DNA of 64,000 nucleotides from Pedobacter frigidisoli (GTDB taxonomy: Bacteria; Bacteroidota; Bacteroidia; Sphingobacteriales; Sphingobacteriaceae), in the NCBI RefSeq assembly GCF_004331675.1, contig NZ_SJSN01000003.1, forward strand, positions 186,001 through 250,000. The letters run 5' to 3'. The position numbers were made by a program, and so were the translations under genes. A model generated the notes under the pieces. That model did no database searches, was not told the origin of the DNA, and saw only the letters and a program-made list of their open reading frames with translations. Shown here in pieces: positions 8,699 through 18,800 of the stretch (its first letter is position 1; each line of letters begins with the position of its first letter).

Positions 8699-11600
8699 CT
8701 ATAATTTAACTCTAAACCCTACGTTGAAACCAATAGGTTTACCAACATTACCATAATCAATTCCATAACCACCAATACCACCAACACCTGGAGAATTTGC
8801 ATTACTTTCTGGATCTCCGCCAGAATAGTTGGTTATTAAAATGGAGTCTGTTACTGTTAAAAATGCACCAAAGCTTTGAATAAATTTTATACGTTTTACT
8901 AAGGACGGTGGAAAGTCATATCCTAAAGTAACATCTCTAAGTCTTAAAGTTTTAATATTTCGCTCTACAAACATTTCAGGAGAAACATTTAACGAATAAT
9001 AATTAGAGGCATAATAAGGAGTTACTGCGATGTTATTTGGCGTTGGGTTGGCTGTGTTTTGCAAACCATCTGCAAGTACACCGGTAATTACCCTTGGCAC
9101 TTCTCTATCTAGGGTTTTCAAACTGATTCCCTTTATGTAAGAAGCATATTCGGTACCGTTTACCACATCTCCTCCGTACCTAAAATCCCAAAGTAAAGAA
9201 AGATTGAGGCTTTTATAGCTAAACCTATTTACAAAACCCAAGGTAAATTTTGGATTTCTATCCCCAATTGGATAAAACTGTGTATCAGAGCTTGTTGGTA
9301 AACCTGATGAGGTATTAATTAAAATATCTCCATTTATATTTCTATCAAACCTAGTACCACTAATTGCGCCTGTGCTGTAGCCTGGGTGCACCGCACTTCT
9401 AATATCGCCAACTACCCAGGTATCAGATTCGTAAAGTTCAGGAAGTTCGTTTGCCAATGATAAAACCACACCACGATTAAGGGTGAAATTAAAGGTTGTG
9501 TTCCAATTGAATTCCTTCCCTTTAATCGGACTACCAGTTAACTGTATCTCTACACCGCGATTCCTTACTGTACCACCATTCATCATTTCGAGAACGAACC
9601 CTGTTCCATAGCTTAAGCGAGGGTTAATAATCTGATCTTTACTTAATAGATTATAAAAGTTAAAATCCAATCCGATTCTGTTTTTTAAGAACTGCATTTC
9701 AGTTCCAATTTCAAAATTTTGCGAAACTTCAGGTTTTAAGTTTGGATTACCTCCATAATAAGAAAAGGCATAACCACCACCAGTAAATCTTTTTGCCTCA
9801 TAATTCGTCCCTGTCGAGTATTCTCTCCATGGTTCTTTACCTGTTAAAGCAAAAGAGGCTCTTAATTTTCCACTATCTAACCAAGGCAAAGCTGTTTTAA
9901 TTACTTCTAGATCGGTAAAGTTAAAAGCTAAACTAGCCGATGGGTAGGCAAAATATGGATTATTAGGCATTAATCTGGATGCACCATCAACCCTGCCGGA
10001 TAACGTTAAATAAAGCAAGCTTTTGTAACCCAGAATGGCTTGCGCAAAAGCGCCAACTGTACGGTAACGATTTACATAAGTAAGGGTACGCTGAGTTGTT
10101 GGCAAGGTATTATTAATACTATAAAAATTAGGATCATACATGTTTGTACCTCGTTGCGAATCCGTAACTGCATTGAAATCGTAAAACGATGCACCAATAA
10201 CATAAGTATTATTAAAATCACCAAATTTATGTTTTGCAGATGCTGTTAAGGATCCACTAAACACTTTAGCAAGCTTATCGTAAGTCATAACAGTTCCACC
10301 ATTCGGTGCCGCTGCCGAGCCAGATCCTCGGTAAGACTGTGCATGATAAACAGATAGGCCTTTGGTATTGGCAATATCTGCACCAACAATACCATTAATT
10401 TTTAACCACTTGGTTGGGGTTAATTCTAAGTTGGTATTCGCAATTACGCGGTTATCTTTATCATTGTTAACATTTTTGACAACATCCCAAAGTGGGTTAT
10501 CAAACTCCGAATAAATATTTGCCAAATGCAAAATCCTATTTCCTCTAGAATCTTCGTAATCCTGAACATCATACGCAGAGCTGAAACGCATTAATTGAAG
10601 TAAAGATCCGTTAGCACCTTTATTTGCTTTATCATTCTTCGAATTGATGTAGTTAAATGTGGTGGTTAATTTTAAGATCGGAGAAATCGTACCAACTGCG
10701 GTAACTCTTGATGAAATTCTGGTATAACGCGTGGTTGGAATTGTTCCTTTTGAATCGGTGTATTCATTAGACCAACGGTAAGAAAACTTATCAGTTCCAC
10801 CCTCGAAAGACAAATTATGCTTTTGGGTAAAACCTGTTTCGAAAAAGTTATGAATATTGTCGTATAAAGGGGTAACAGGCAAAAATGCTGGACCAAAGAA
10901 ATTAGAAGAGCCTCCACTGTAAACACCATTAGAGATCCCTGTATTATACTTGGTTTGGATCTCAGGAAATTTATTAAGTTCTTCTACACGAAATGAATTA
11001 TTGTAATTAATACTTCCTCTGCCACTTTTTCCTTTTTTTGTAGTGATTAAAATTGCTCCGCTTGCCCCTGCACTGCCATACAATGCAGTTGCTTCCGGGC
11101 CTTTCATAATCACATAACTTTCAATATCGTTAGGATTAATGTCCATCCCTCTATTTGAGTAATCTTGATCTCTATTTGCAGCACCAGAAACCAGCTCTCT
11201 TGTTTGATTAAGGGTACTGTTATTGATTGGCACTCCATCAACCACAATTAAAGCATTATTATCACCGCTAATGGATACAAAACCCCTTAAAACGATTTGC
11301 GCAGAAGAGCCAGGGTTTCCATTTGTACTGTTTATTGATAAACCAGGCACCCTGCCTTGTAAACCACCAAAAAAATCATTTCTCTGAGTTTGGGCAACTT
11401 CATCTCCAGAAACTTTTGGTGTAGAATAACCTAGTGATTTTACATCCCTATCGATCCCATAAGCGGTTACAACAACCTCATCTAAATCCCCAGCGTTTGT
11501 AGATAAGGCAACATTAATAGTTGTGTTTGCTCCTACTGGCCTTTCTACTGTTTTATAACCGATATAAGAGAAAGTTAAAATATCAGTTTTTAAAGCCTTG

Positions 11601-11782
11601 ATGGAAAAATTTCCATCTCCATTAGTTTGTGCCACAACTGTGGTTCCTTTTACACGGACGGAAACACCGGGTATAGGCCCATCGGGAGAAGAAACCTTAC
11701 CGGTAATGGTTATTTGCTGCGCTATGGCGTGAGCCAGCAACAAAAACGTACCAAAAATAGTTAGTAGTAGTTTTTTTTTCAT
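8699..11782 (-). CDS. SusC/RagA-family TonB-linked outer membrane transporter
   Basis: 1027 aa from the ATG at 11782, which gives the signal peptide MKKKLLLTIFGTFLLLAHA. An upstream in-frame GTG at 11851 overlaps the 14-bp operator and is rejected. After the signal come a carboxypeptidase-D-like regulatory domain (QITITGKVSSPDG; FSIKALKTDILTFSYIGYKT), the SusC signature DEVVVTAYG, a TonB plug (GRVPGLSINS; NDIESYVIMKGPEATALYGS) and a barrel of about 750 residues ending in GFRVKL. It moves large ligands through the outer membrane with TonB energy, working with the SusD encoded downstream. The first ~90 residues and the promoter closely resemble those of the second SusC gene in this window. Confidence 0.95.
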   Translation of the reverse strand: MKKKLLLTIFGTFLLLAHAIAQQITITGKVSSPDGPIPGVSVRVKGTTVVAQTNGDGNFSIKALKTDILTFSYIGYKTVERPVGANTTINVALSTNAGDLDEVVVTAYGIDRDVKSLGYSTPKVSGDEVAQTQRNDFFGGLQGRVPGLSINSTNGNPGSSAQIVLRGFVSISGDNNALIVVDGVPINNSTLNQTRELVSGAANRDQDYSNRGMDINPNDIESYVIMKGPEATALYGSAGASGAILITTKKGKSGRGSINYNNSFRVEELNKFPEIQTKYNTGISNGVYSGGSSNFFGPAFLPVTPLYDNIHNFFETGFTQKHNLSFEGGTDKFSYRWSNEYTDSKGTIPTTRYTRISSRVTAVGTISPILKLTTTFNYINSKNDKANKGANGSLLQLMRFSSAYDVQDYEDSRGNRILHLANIYSEFDNPLWDVVKNVNNDKDNRVIANTNLELTPTKWLKINGIVGADIANTKGLSVYHAQSYRGSGSAAAPNGGTVMTYDKLAKVFSGSLTASAKHKFGDFNNTYVIGASFYDFNAVTDSQRGTNMYDPNFYSINNTLPTTQRTLTYVNRYRTVGAFAQAILGYKSLLYLTLSGRVDGASRLMPNNPYFAYPSASLAFNFTDLEVIKTALPWLDSGKLRASFALTGKEPWREYSTGTNYEAKRFTGGGYAFSYYGGNPNLKPEVSQNFEIGTEMQFLKNRIGLDFNFYNLLSKDQIINPRLSYGTGFVLEMMNGGTVRNRGVEIQLTGSPIKGKEFNWNTTFNFTLNRGVVLSLANELPELYESDTWVVGDIRSAVHPGYSTGAISGTRFDRNINGDILINTSSGLPTSSDTQFYPIGDRNPKFTLGFVNRFSYKSLNLSLLWDFRYGGDVVNGTEYASYIKGISLKTLDREVPRVITGVLADGLQNTANPTPNNIAVTPYYASNYYSLNVSPEMFVERNIKTLRLRDVTLGYDFPPSLVKRIKFIQSFGAFLTVTDSILITNYSGGDPESNANSPGVGGIGGYGIDYGNVGKPIGFNVGFRVKL

Positions 11783-11846
11783 AAACTGCCTGTTTAGGAT
11801 GGAATAAATTAGTTGAGTAGTTTGTTTGTTAGTTGTTGTCAAAACA

Positions 11847-11860
11847 CGCACAATAACGCA
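11847..11860. promoter_or_regulatory. candidate regulator site CGCACAATAACGCA, susC1 promoter
   Basis: A 14-bp motif of the form CGCACAAnnACGCA, 65 bp upstream of the susC ATG at 11782. The identical 14-mer lies at 19427-19440 before the second susC, and the variant CGCACAAACACGCA lies at 11960 and 25268. It reads as two direct half sites (CGCA...CGCA), as is common for DeoR-type regulators. Confidence 0.6.
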
Positions 11861-11959
11861 TTTTATATATTATTTGGCTAATATCATAAATGTTTTCTAT
11901 AATAAAAACAATTTAATAAACTATTTCACAACCTACAACAAATTTAAATTGCACAAAAC

Positions 11960-11973
11960 CGCACAAACACGCA
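11960..11973. promoter_or_regulatory. candidate regulator site CGCACAAACACGCA, relic/phosphoesterase promoter
   Basis: Same 14-bp class as the susC sites and identical to the site before the intact DeoR gene at 25268. It is preceded by a further partial unit GCACAAAACC. It lies about 46 bp before the relic ORF at 12019 that leads into the phosphoesterase gene. Confidence 0.6.
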
Positions 11974-12018
11974 AAAATTTGAAAACTATTTATACTTTCG
12001 TAATAAACCAAACAGAAT

Positions 12019-12132
12019 ATGGTTAAACAAGCACATTATGATTCTATTGTGCAACAAATCAATCTTCACAATCAGTGCTTATGGTGTATTTGGTTAATTA
12101 TTAGCAATTATTCTTTAACTCAAAAAAAATGA
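12019..12132 (+). pseudogene. relic of a DeoR regulator start, now a 37-codon leader ORF
   Basis: An ORF of 37 codons beginning MVKQAHYDSIVQQINLHN. Its first 18 codons align with the start of the intact DeoR protein at 25326 (MLKKERHDFIMRQINLHN), and the roughly 130 bp upstream are also alike in both places, including the 14-bp site and the text AAACCAAACAGAATATG. After residue 18 the similarity ends. The stop TGA overlaps the ATG of the next gene as ATGA, so the relic could act as a translationally coupled leader. I infer a partial duplication or a deletion that replaced the rest of a regulator gene by the phosphoesterase gene. Confidence 0.65.
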
Positions 12133-13964
12133 AAACCTACTTTCTCTTTTTGTTTGCTCTTGTAATATCGTTAGGGCTAAAAGCACAAAACTTTAAATAT
12201 GCATTTGTAACCGATACCCATGTGGGATCACCAACGGGAGAAGAAGATCTTCGAAGAACCGTTGCAGATATTAATGAATTGAAAGATATTGACTTCATTA
12301 TTATTACGGGCGACATTACAGAGATGGGAACCAATAGTGAGTTGGGGCTAGCCAAGGAAATTCTATCGGGATTAAAAAAACCTTACCACATTATGCCAGG
12401 AAATCATGATACAGGCTGGTCCGAATCTGGTGGCGTAAGGTTTATTAAAGAATTTGGATACGACAAATTTACTTTCGACCATAACGGATATCGTTTTATA
12501 GCTTGTGCGTCAGGGCCGTATGTTAGAATGAGCGATGGCCACATGCCCAGAGACGCTACCGTTTGGCTTGATAGTGTGCTAAAGGCCACACCGAAAAATA
12601 TGCCAATTGTATTTGCGAATCACTACCCACTAGATAAAAGTTTAGATAATTGGTATGAAGGAACAGATAGATTAAAAAAATACAATATCCAATATGCTAT
12701 TTGCGGTCATGGCCATAACAATCGTCCGTATAAGTTCGAAGGAATTGAAGCTACCATGGGCCGTTCAAATTTGAGAGCAAAGGATAGTATAGGTGGATAC
12801 AATATTGTGAGCATGAATGGAGATAGTGTTTTTTTTCAGACTAAGAAACCTACACAAACCATTCTACCGGTATGGAGATCTATTGCATTGAAAACTTTTA
12901 AAGACGACAATACTAAATATGCAAGACCTGATTTTACTATAAATGAAAAATATGCAAATACAAAAGAATTATGGATATACCATTCAAATGCGAATGTGGT
13001 AAATACACCAGCCTATTCAGCCAACAATGTTATTTTTGGCAATAGCTTAGGATTAGTAGAGGCATTGAACAAAAAAACTGGAAAAAAGGTTTGGACATTC
13101 ATTACGAAAGGTGCCATTTATTCATCGCCTATTGTAGTAAACAATTTGGTTATTTTAGGATCTGGTGATGGCACTATCTACGCGTTAAATGAAAAAACTG
13201 GAAAAGAGGTTTGGAGAAAGGAAACACCCAATTCTGTTTTAGGCTCACCAGTTGTTAGTGGCAATAATGTTTATATTGGCGGAAGTGATAACAGCTTTCG
13301 GGCACTTAATATAAAGACCGGCAAAGAAGTATGGGTATTTAACGAGATTGAGGGTACAATTGTTGATAAGCCTCTTATTTACCAAGGCAAAATTATTTTC
13401 GGATCTTGGGGAAGGCACTTATATGCACTTGACATAAATACGGGAAGTTTGCTTTGGAAGTGGAATAATGGACAAGCAAATAGGATGTTTTCTCCTGCAA
13501 TGGTAACGCCAGTGGCTTACAATGGTATTGTTTACATAGCCGCTCCAGACAGATATTTAACTGCAATTGATGCCAACAATGGCAATACACTTTGGAGAAA
13601 CAAAGAGGCTACAGTTAGAGAATCGATTGGATTATCTTCTGACAGCTCTATGATATACGGCAAAACAATGCAGGATGAAATTGTTGCCTATAAAACACAA
13701 TCTCAAGATCCCGGAATACTCTGGCGATATAATGCTGGTTTTGGTTATGAACATGTACCATCTATGCTAATTGAAAAAGATGGTAATGTATTCTTTGGGA
13801 CAAAAAATGGTGTCGTTTACGCAATTGACCCCAAGAAACAATCGACAACCTGGGCACATAAAATAGATAATTCAATGATCAATACAGTTAATGTTATTGA
13901 CGGGAAAAACCTGATAGTGAGTACGATGGACGGCAAAGTTGTATGGTTGAATACTAGAAATTAA
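12129..13964 (+). CDS. secreted metallophosphoesterase fused to PQQ-like beta-propeller
   Basis: A 611-aa exported protein, signal peptide ending at LKAQ (residue 20). Residues 22-260 form a calcineurin-like phosphoesterase with all metal motifs visible: VTDTHVG, ITGDITEMG, MPGNHDTG, FANHYPL and CGHGHNN. Residues ~290-611 form a beta-propeller of PQQ/WD40-like blades with repeated endings TGKKVWTF, TGKEVWRKE, TGKEVWVFNE, TGSLLWKWN, NGNTLWRNK. It should hydrolyse a phosphoester in the periplasm or at the surface; the propeller may bind ligand or partner, and PQQ itself need not be bound. It is placed between two SusCD pairs and shares their putative regulator site, suggesting a common substrate, perhaps a phosphorylated glycan or glycolipid (inference). 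Confidence 0.9.
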   Translation: MKTYFLFLFALVISLGLKAQNFKYAFVTDTHVGSPTGEEDLRRTVADINELKDIDFIIITGDITEMGTNSELGLAKEILSGLKKPYHIMPGNHDTGWSESGGVRFIKEFGYDKFTFDHNGYRFIACASGPYVRMSDGHMPRDATVWLDSVLKATPKNMPIVFANHYPLDKSLDNWYEGTDRLKKYNIQYAICGHGHNNRPYKFEGIEATMGRSNLRAKDSIGGYNIVSMNGDSVFFQTKKPTQTILPVWRSIALKTFKDDNTKYARPDFTINEKYANTKELWIYHSNANVVNTPAYSANNVIFGNSLGLVEALNKKTGKKVWTFITKGAIYSSPIVVNNLVILGSGDGTIYALNEKTGKEVWRKETPNSVLGSPVVSGNNVYIGGSDNSFRALNIKTGKEVWVFNEIEGTIVDKPLIYQGKIIFGSWGRHLYALDINTGSLLWKWNNGQANRMFSPAMVTPVAYNGIVYIAAPDRYLTAIDANNGNTLWRNKEATVRESIGLSSDSSMIYGKTMQDEIVAYKTQSQDPGILWRYNAGFGYEHVPSMLIEKDGNVFFGTKNGVVYAIDPKKQSTTWAHKIDNSMINTVNVIDGKNLIVSTMDGKVVWLNTRN

Positions 13965-13971
13965 GTAAAAT

Positions 13972-14017
13972 TAATCATAAAAAAAGAGTCCTCGGCAAGG
14001 ACTCTTTTTTATGATTA
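13972..14017. terminator. bidirectional intrinsic terminator
   Basis: Long inverted repeat with core AAAAAGAGTCC ... GGACTCTTTTTT (13981-14010), extended outward by TAATCATAA/TTATGATTA. It separates the convergent phosphoesterase and susD2 genes and serves both strands. Confidence 0.85.
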
Positions 14018-14037
14018 ACTACATCAACTACAATATA

Positions 14038-15888
14038 TTACCAACCTACAGTTTGTGTTAATTTATAGCCTTTTTCTTGGTATTGAATAATCTGAGCTTG
14101 GCCAACAGGCGATAAATAAGCCCTATCGGTAAAGGCATTTCTATTGGTTGCATTTGTAACCATCCAAAAACCTACCATTGCCGCAGCATTTGTTCCGTTA
14201 TAGGTTACAATTGTGCCATCAGCTTTTTTAACCTTAACGTTACCAGCTGTAGCATTTGCCGCTGTTAAATAACTAGGAGCCTCTGCTTGTACGTTAACCC
14301 ATGGGCCTAAGAAATAATCTGGATTGGTACTGAAATTCATATTATTCAGTTTTTTCCAACGTTTCAAATCCAATAGCCTGGTATGTTCGAAAACAAATTC
14401 CATACGTCTTTCTCTTCTAATTTCCCAAATCAAATCAGGAACATCAGTATCGCGAGCTGGATCTACAGGAAGAAGACCAATTGTTAAAGGAGCTGTTTTA
14501 ACAACACCCTTAGCGATAGCAGCAGCTTCCAGCGGACGGTTTCTAATTGCATTTACCGATTTGTTTAAATCGGATTGTGTTACTGCGACACCACCATAGT
14601 ATTGTGCTAAAACCGCTTTAGCCTCGACCCAGTTTAACACCACTTCCGCCAAACGCATTACTGGCGCATCACTTGTATTTGTATTACTTCCCCAAGCTGC
14701 AGGATAGGTTTTTCCTATATAGGTTAATGCATCTCTTGATGCAAATTTGTAGCCATATAATAAGGTAGCGGATGGAACCAATGCCTTATCGTAAAAGGAT
14801 GCCTCAAAACGAGAATCTCTTGTTTTTACCAAATCAGCAATTGTAAAAGAGCTTGCGCCTGTTACAGCAGAGTTTTGCCAAACTTTACCATCATTTAAAA
14901 GGAAAGATTTAATCAAAACTAAATTTCCATCAACACCCACTATCTCAGTACCATTTTGGTATGAGCCAATACTATGCGTTACGGCCAAAGCGGCATCATA
15001 AGTTCTATAAAGTAAAACTTCTGGATGACCAGCCAAGTTATCGCTTGTAAATAAAGATTTAAAATCACGTGTAAAATTGTACTTATTGCTATTAATTACG
15101 TAATCGCCAGCCTCTACAGCAAATTCAAGATATTTCTTAGCCCTTACCGGATCTAGATTCTGATAATGCTCAAAAGTACCTTCGAACAACATGAATCTAG
15201 AAATAAATGCTGCTGCAATATATTTATTTAGATATTGTGCACCGTCACTCTCACGCATGTTAGCCATTACAAACTTAAAATCATCATATACTTTATCCAT
15301 AACAACACCTCTAGCGTCTCTATCTTTATATAAAGTGGGTAAATCTGTATCCGAAACCTCTTTATCAAAATAAGGAACATCACCAAAAACACTTACTAAG
15401 CGGCTGTATTCAAATCCCCTAAAAAACCTAGCAACAGCCGACCAGTGATTATAAGCCTCTGCTGAAATTTTAGGTTTTGCAACATTATCCAAACGGTTAA
15501 TCATTACGTTAGATTTCCGAACCCATGCGAAATTCCACGTTGGCCCAGCATAAGTACCCAACCAATCTGCAGCTTCTGCTGTTGATCCCCTTGATGTAGG
15601 AACACTACTTTCAAAATTAGTTTGCACATTTTTTCCTGTTAAATCATCAGAAAAAGTGTAGCCTCTTACTGGGGTATAATCTACGCCAAAGCCAGAGTTA
15701 TATCCATTAAAATAATTTGGATAATATGCGTTTGCGTACATGCGAATATCGTCTTCTCCACGCCAAAATTGCCCATCTACATAATCTGTTAATGGTGGAC
15801 GATCCAAAACATCCTTATTACAAGAAACAAGAAGTAAGGTGGCCATTATCGGCAACCCATAAATATATTTGAAATATTTCATCTTCAT
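14038..15888 (-). CDS. SusD/RagB-family surface lipoprotein
   Basis: A 616-aa lipoprotein with lipobox LLLVSC followed by NKDVLDRPPLTDY, a classic SusD N terminus. The helical body includes AKKYLEFAVEAGDYVI, the SusD core VMRLAEVVLNWVEAKAVL and the C-terminal signature IRRERRMEFVFEHTRLLDLK, which places it in the main RagB/SusD branch, unlike the SusD at 7080. A second ATG two codons in (15882) is equally usable. It is 5 bp downstream of susC2 and forms with it a glycan-binding and import complex. The ligand is unknown. Confidence 0.94.
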   Translation of the reverse strand: MKMKYFKYIYGLPIMATLLLVSCNKDVLDRPPLTDYVDGQFWRGEDDIRMYANAYYPNYFNGYNSGFGVDYTPVRGYTFSDDLTGKNVQTNFESSVPTSRGSTAEAADWLGTYAGPTWNFAWVRKSNVMINRLDNVAKPKISAEAYNHWSAVARFFRGFEYSRLVSVFGDVPYFDKEVSDTDLPTLYKDRDARGVVMDKVYDDFKFVMANMRESDGAQYLNKYIAAAFISRFMLFEGTFEHYQNLDPVRAKKYLEFAVEAGDYVINSNKYNFTRDFKSLFTSDNLAGHPEVLLYRTYDAALAVTHSIGSYQNGTEIVGVDGNLVLIKSFLLNDGKVWQNSAVTGASSFTIADLVKTRDSRFEASFYDKALVPSATLLYGYKFASRDALTYIGKTYPAAWGSNTNTSDAPVMRLAEVVLNWVEAKAVLAQYYGGVAVTQSDLNKSVNAIRNRPLEAAAIAKGVVKTAPLTIGLLPVDPARDTDVPDLIWEIRRERRMEFVFEHTRLLDLKRWKKLNNMNFSTNPDYFLGPWVNVQAEAPSYLTAANATAGNVKVKKADGTIVTYNGTNAAAMVGFWMVTNATNRNAFTDRAYLSPVGQAQIIQYQEKGYKLTQTVGW

Positions 15889-15893
15889 AATTT

Positions 15894-18800
15894 TTAAAAA
15901 TTCAACTGAATACCGAAAGAAAGACTTTTAAAGGCTGGAATTCCTGTTCCAGTACGGCCACCATTGTAGTTCGATTGATCCCAGAGTGAATAACCACTCA
16001 CACTTTCAGGATCGATTGGTAAATCACCTAAATGATCCCAAGTAATGAAATTCTCTAATGCCGAATAAACCCTTAATGAGCTTATGCCAACTTTTTTAGT
16101 TAATAATTGAGGAAAAGTATAGCCAACTGTTAAGTTTTTAAGTCTCAAATAAGCCATATTTAGTAAATACCTATCTTGAATTTGCATGTTATTGGTTGTA
16201 CCGCTAGCGGCATTGTTATATGCTGCAGGATAAAATGCATCTGGCGTTTGGGGTGTCCAGTAGTTTCCTGCAATTGCTTCTGGCATTGCCCCGTCTGCAG
16301 AGTTAAATCCTGGAATAGCTAAAAATCCAGCTCCCCATATTTTGCGACTTGCAACGCCTTGAAAAAAAACACTGATATCAACACCTTTAAAATCTGCTCC
16401 TAATCTAAATCCATATTCGTAACTCGGGTTCATATTTCCTATTACCTCTAAATCTCCGTGATTTGCCAATGTTCCATCGCCGTTACTAATTTCGCCATCG
16501 CCATTTACATCCATAAACTTAACATCGCCAGGACCGAAGCGGAAGTTGGCTGAGTTTTGTAAAAATGGTTGGTATACTGGTTTTTCACCGTTAGATCCGG
16601 CTTTTAATTTGTATGCCTGCTTACCTGCATTTAACCTACTCTCTGCAGAAGTTAAGGTTATTAAGATTGGTTTTCCTGCGCCATCTAATTCAAAATCACT
16701 AGTTTGATACAATCTATCTGTACGGTATCCCCAAATCTCTCCTATATCTTTTCCATTGTAGTTACCAGTAACCTGTGTACCCGAGCCATAAGCTGTCAAT
16801 CTTGTTTTAGCATCAGAGATATTTCCTTTGAAGTTAATACCTAAACCATTTTTAAACCTGTGATTAAAATCAACTGTTAGCTCCCATCCTCTAGTCTTTA
16901 ATGAGCCGTAATTTCCTTGAGGGGCTCCTGCTCCAAACGTTAATGGAATACCTTCGGCAGGAACTATCATATTGTTTGTGCTCCTTTGGAAAACATCAAA
17001 AGAAACATTCAACTTATTCCTTAAAAGTGTTGCATCAACACCAATATTTGTAGTTACAATATCTTGCCACTGAATATCTGCAGCAACCGCAGTTGGTGTA
17101 CCTACAAAGTTTACTTTTGCCCCATTTGCACCAATCCAGGTGGATTGCCCACTTGGCATTGTAGCAATATATAAGCCATTGGGCACTGTTTGATCTCCAA
17201 TAGAACCCCATGAACCTCTAAATTTTAACATATTCAATACAGGCTTTGTCCACTCCATAAAGCGCTCTTCACTCGCTACCCAACCCGCTGAAAATGATGG
17301 AAACCACCTCCACTGTAAATCTGTTGGAAATTTAGAAGAACCATCATAACGTAGGTTTCCTTCAACAAGGTATTTATTTTTGAACGCATAGTTTACACGG
17401 CCAAAATAACCCAATTGGGCCTCCCATCTTTTGTCTGACCCTGGAATGCTAACGCCACCCGGAATGGTCCCCATAATAGTTGATGAGGGAAGAACAGTTT
17501 GTATACCTGTACCAAACTTAAACTGTGGATTGATAATATCTGCTAAATTGGTAATCATACCAAACTGAGATTCGGTAGTTGATGCAACACGATTTAATCC
17601 TAAAATAAATTTAAAGTCATGATCCTGCTTAATATTCCAACTATAAGTTGTAAAAGCATTGATTGTATGCATAAAGAAATTGGTAGCCGTTCTAACATAG
17701 TGATCTGGACTCGAGCCTGGTGTTGTATACATATCCAAAGACAAATCATAAGCAGCAATAGCGCCCGGGGTTGTACTGGAAACGACTTGCCCTTGATCGT
17801 TTACAAATACTGGGGCTCCACTTCCATCTAACCGAGCTTTAGGTGCAACCCAAGAGTTTCTAGCAGTAAATCGCGTTCCAGGCCTTTTCCAATCTTCATT
17901 TTGATTGGTGAAAGTATAATCAAAATCAACTTTCCAGTTTTTCATGATGTTTACGGTAGAACCTAAATTCACATTAGCATAATTCAACAATATGTTTGCT
18001 GTATTGGCAGCAGCAACCTCACTCTCAGGACTACGAATCGGATCGCCATTTTCATCATTTCCCAATGGATATAATGAGCTCCAGCGGTATAGATATAACC
18101 ATGGATCGGCAGTTGTTGAATTAGTTGCATAAGCATATTGTTTATTCCGTCTAGAGTATAAGGCTCCTCCACGAATTGTCAAATACTTATTTATCTCGCT
18201 CGAAATTTTTATTGACGCATTGTAGCGGGTAAATCTATCAATTTTGGCTGGCTTTAACATACCACTTTGATCTAACAATGCTAAACCCAAATTGTACGAA
18301 GTTTTTCCTGTAGTACCTCCTATTGATAAGTTATGCTGCTGAGTTGGCGCCCATTCCTTAATCATGTAGTCATAAGGATCATAAGTTCTAACGCCCATTT
18401 TTTGGTTTGCCCCTTGCACATACCAATCTCTACCGAATACCGTTGGATCATCAGGCCCAATTGTACTTCCGTATTTTTCCTTCCAAGCTACAGCTTTTTC
18501 ATAACTAGCCCTATCAACATAGTAAAACGCACCTGTTGGTGTTGTAATGCCTACACGTTCGGATGCATCTACTGTATATTTTAGGCCATTTACATCAGCC
18601 ATTTTTAACTCTTTCCATACATTTTGGAAAGAAAAGTTATTTGAATAATTAATAGAAGGCTTATCAGATCCAGATCCTTGTTTAGTTGTAATCAAAATTA
18701 CTCCAAAAGCGGCTTTTGCACCATAAATAGACGAGGCTGCTGCATCTTTCAAAATTGTTATTGACGCGATATCGTTTGGATTTACCAATTGAATACTAGG

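Noticed and set aside
11783..11851. N-terminal extension of SusC1 to a GTG at 11851
   Set aside because: It would overlap the 14-bp operator and the promoter; the ATG at 11782 matches the paralogue's start and gives the signal peptide.
11944..11980. Possible CRISPR-like short repeats (GCACAAA units)
   Set aside because: Only three short, irregular units with no spacers and no cas genes; they fit a regulator site better.
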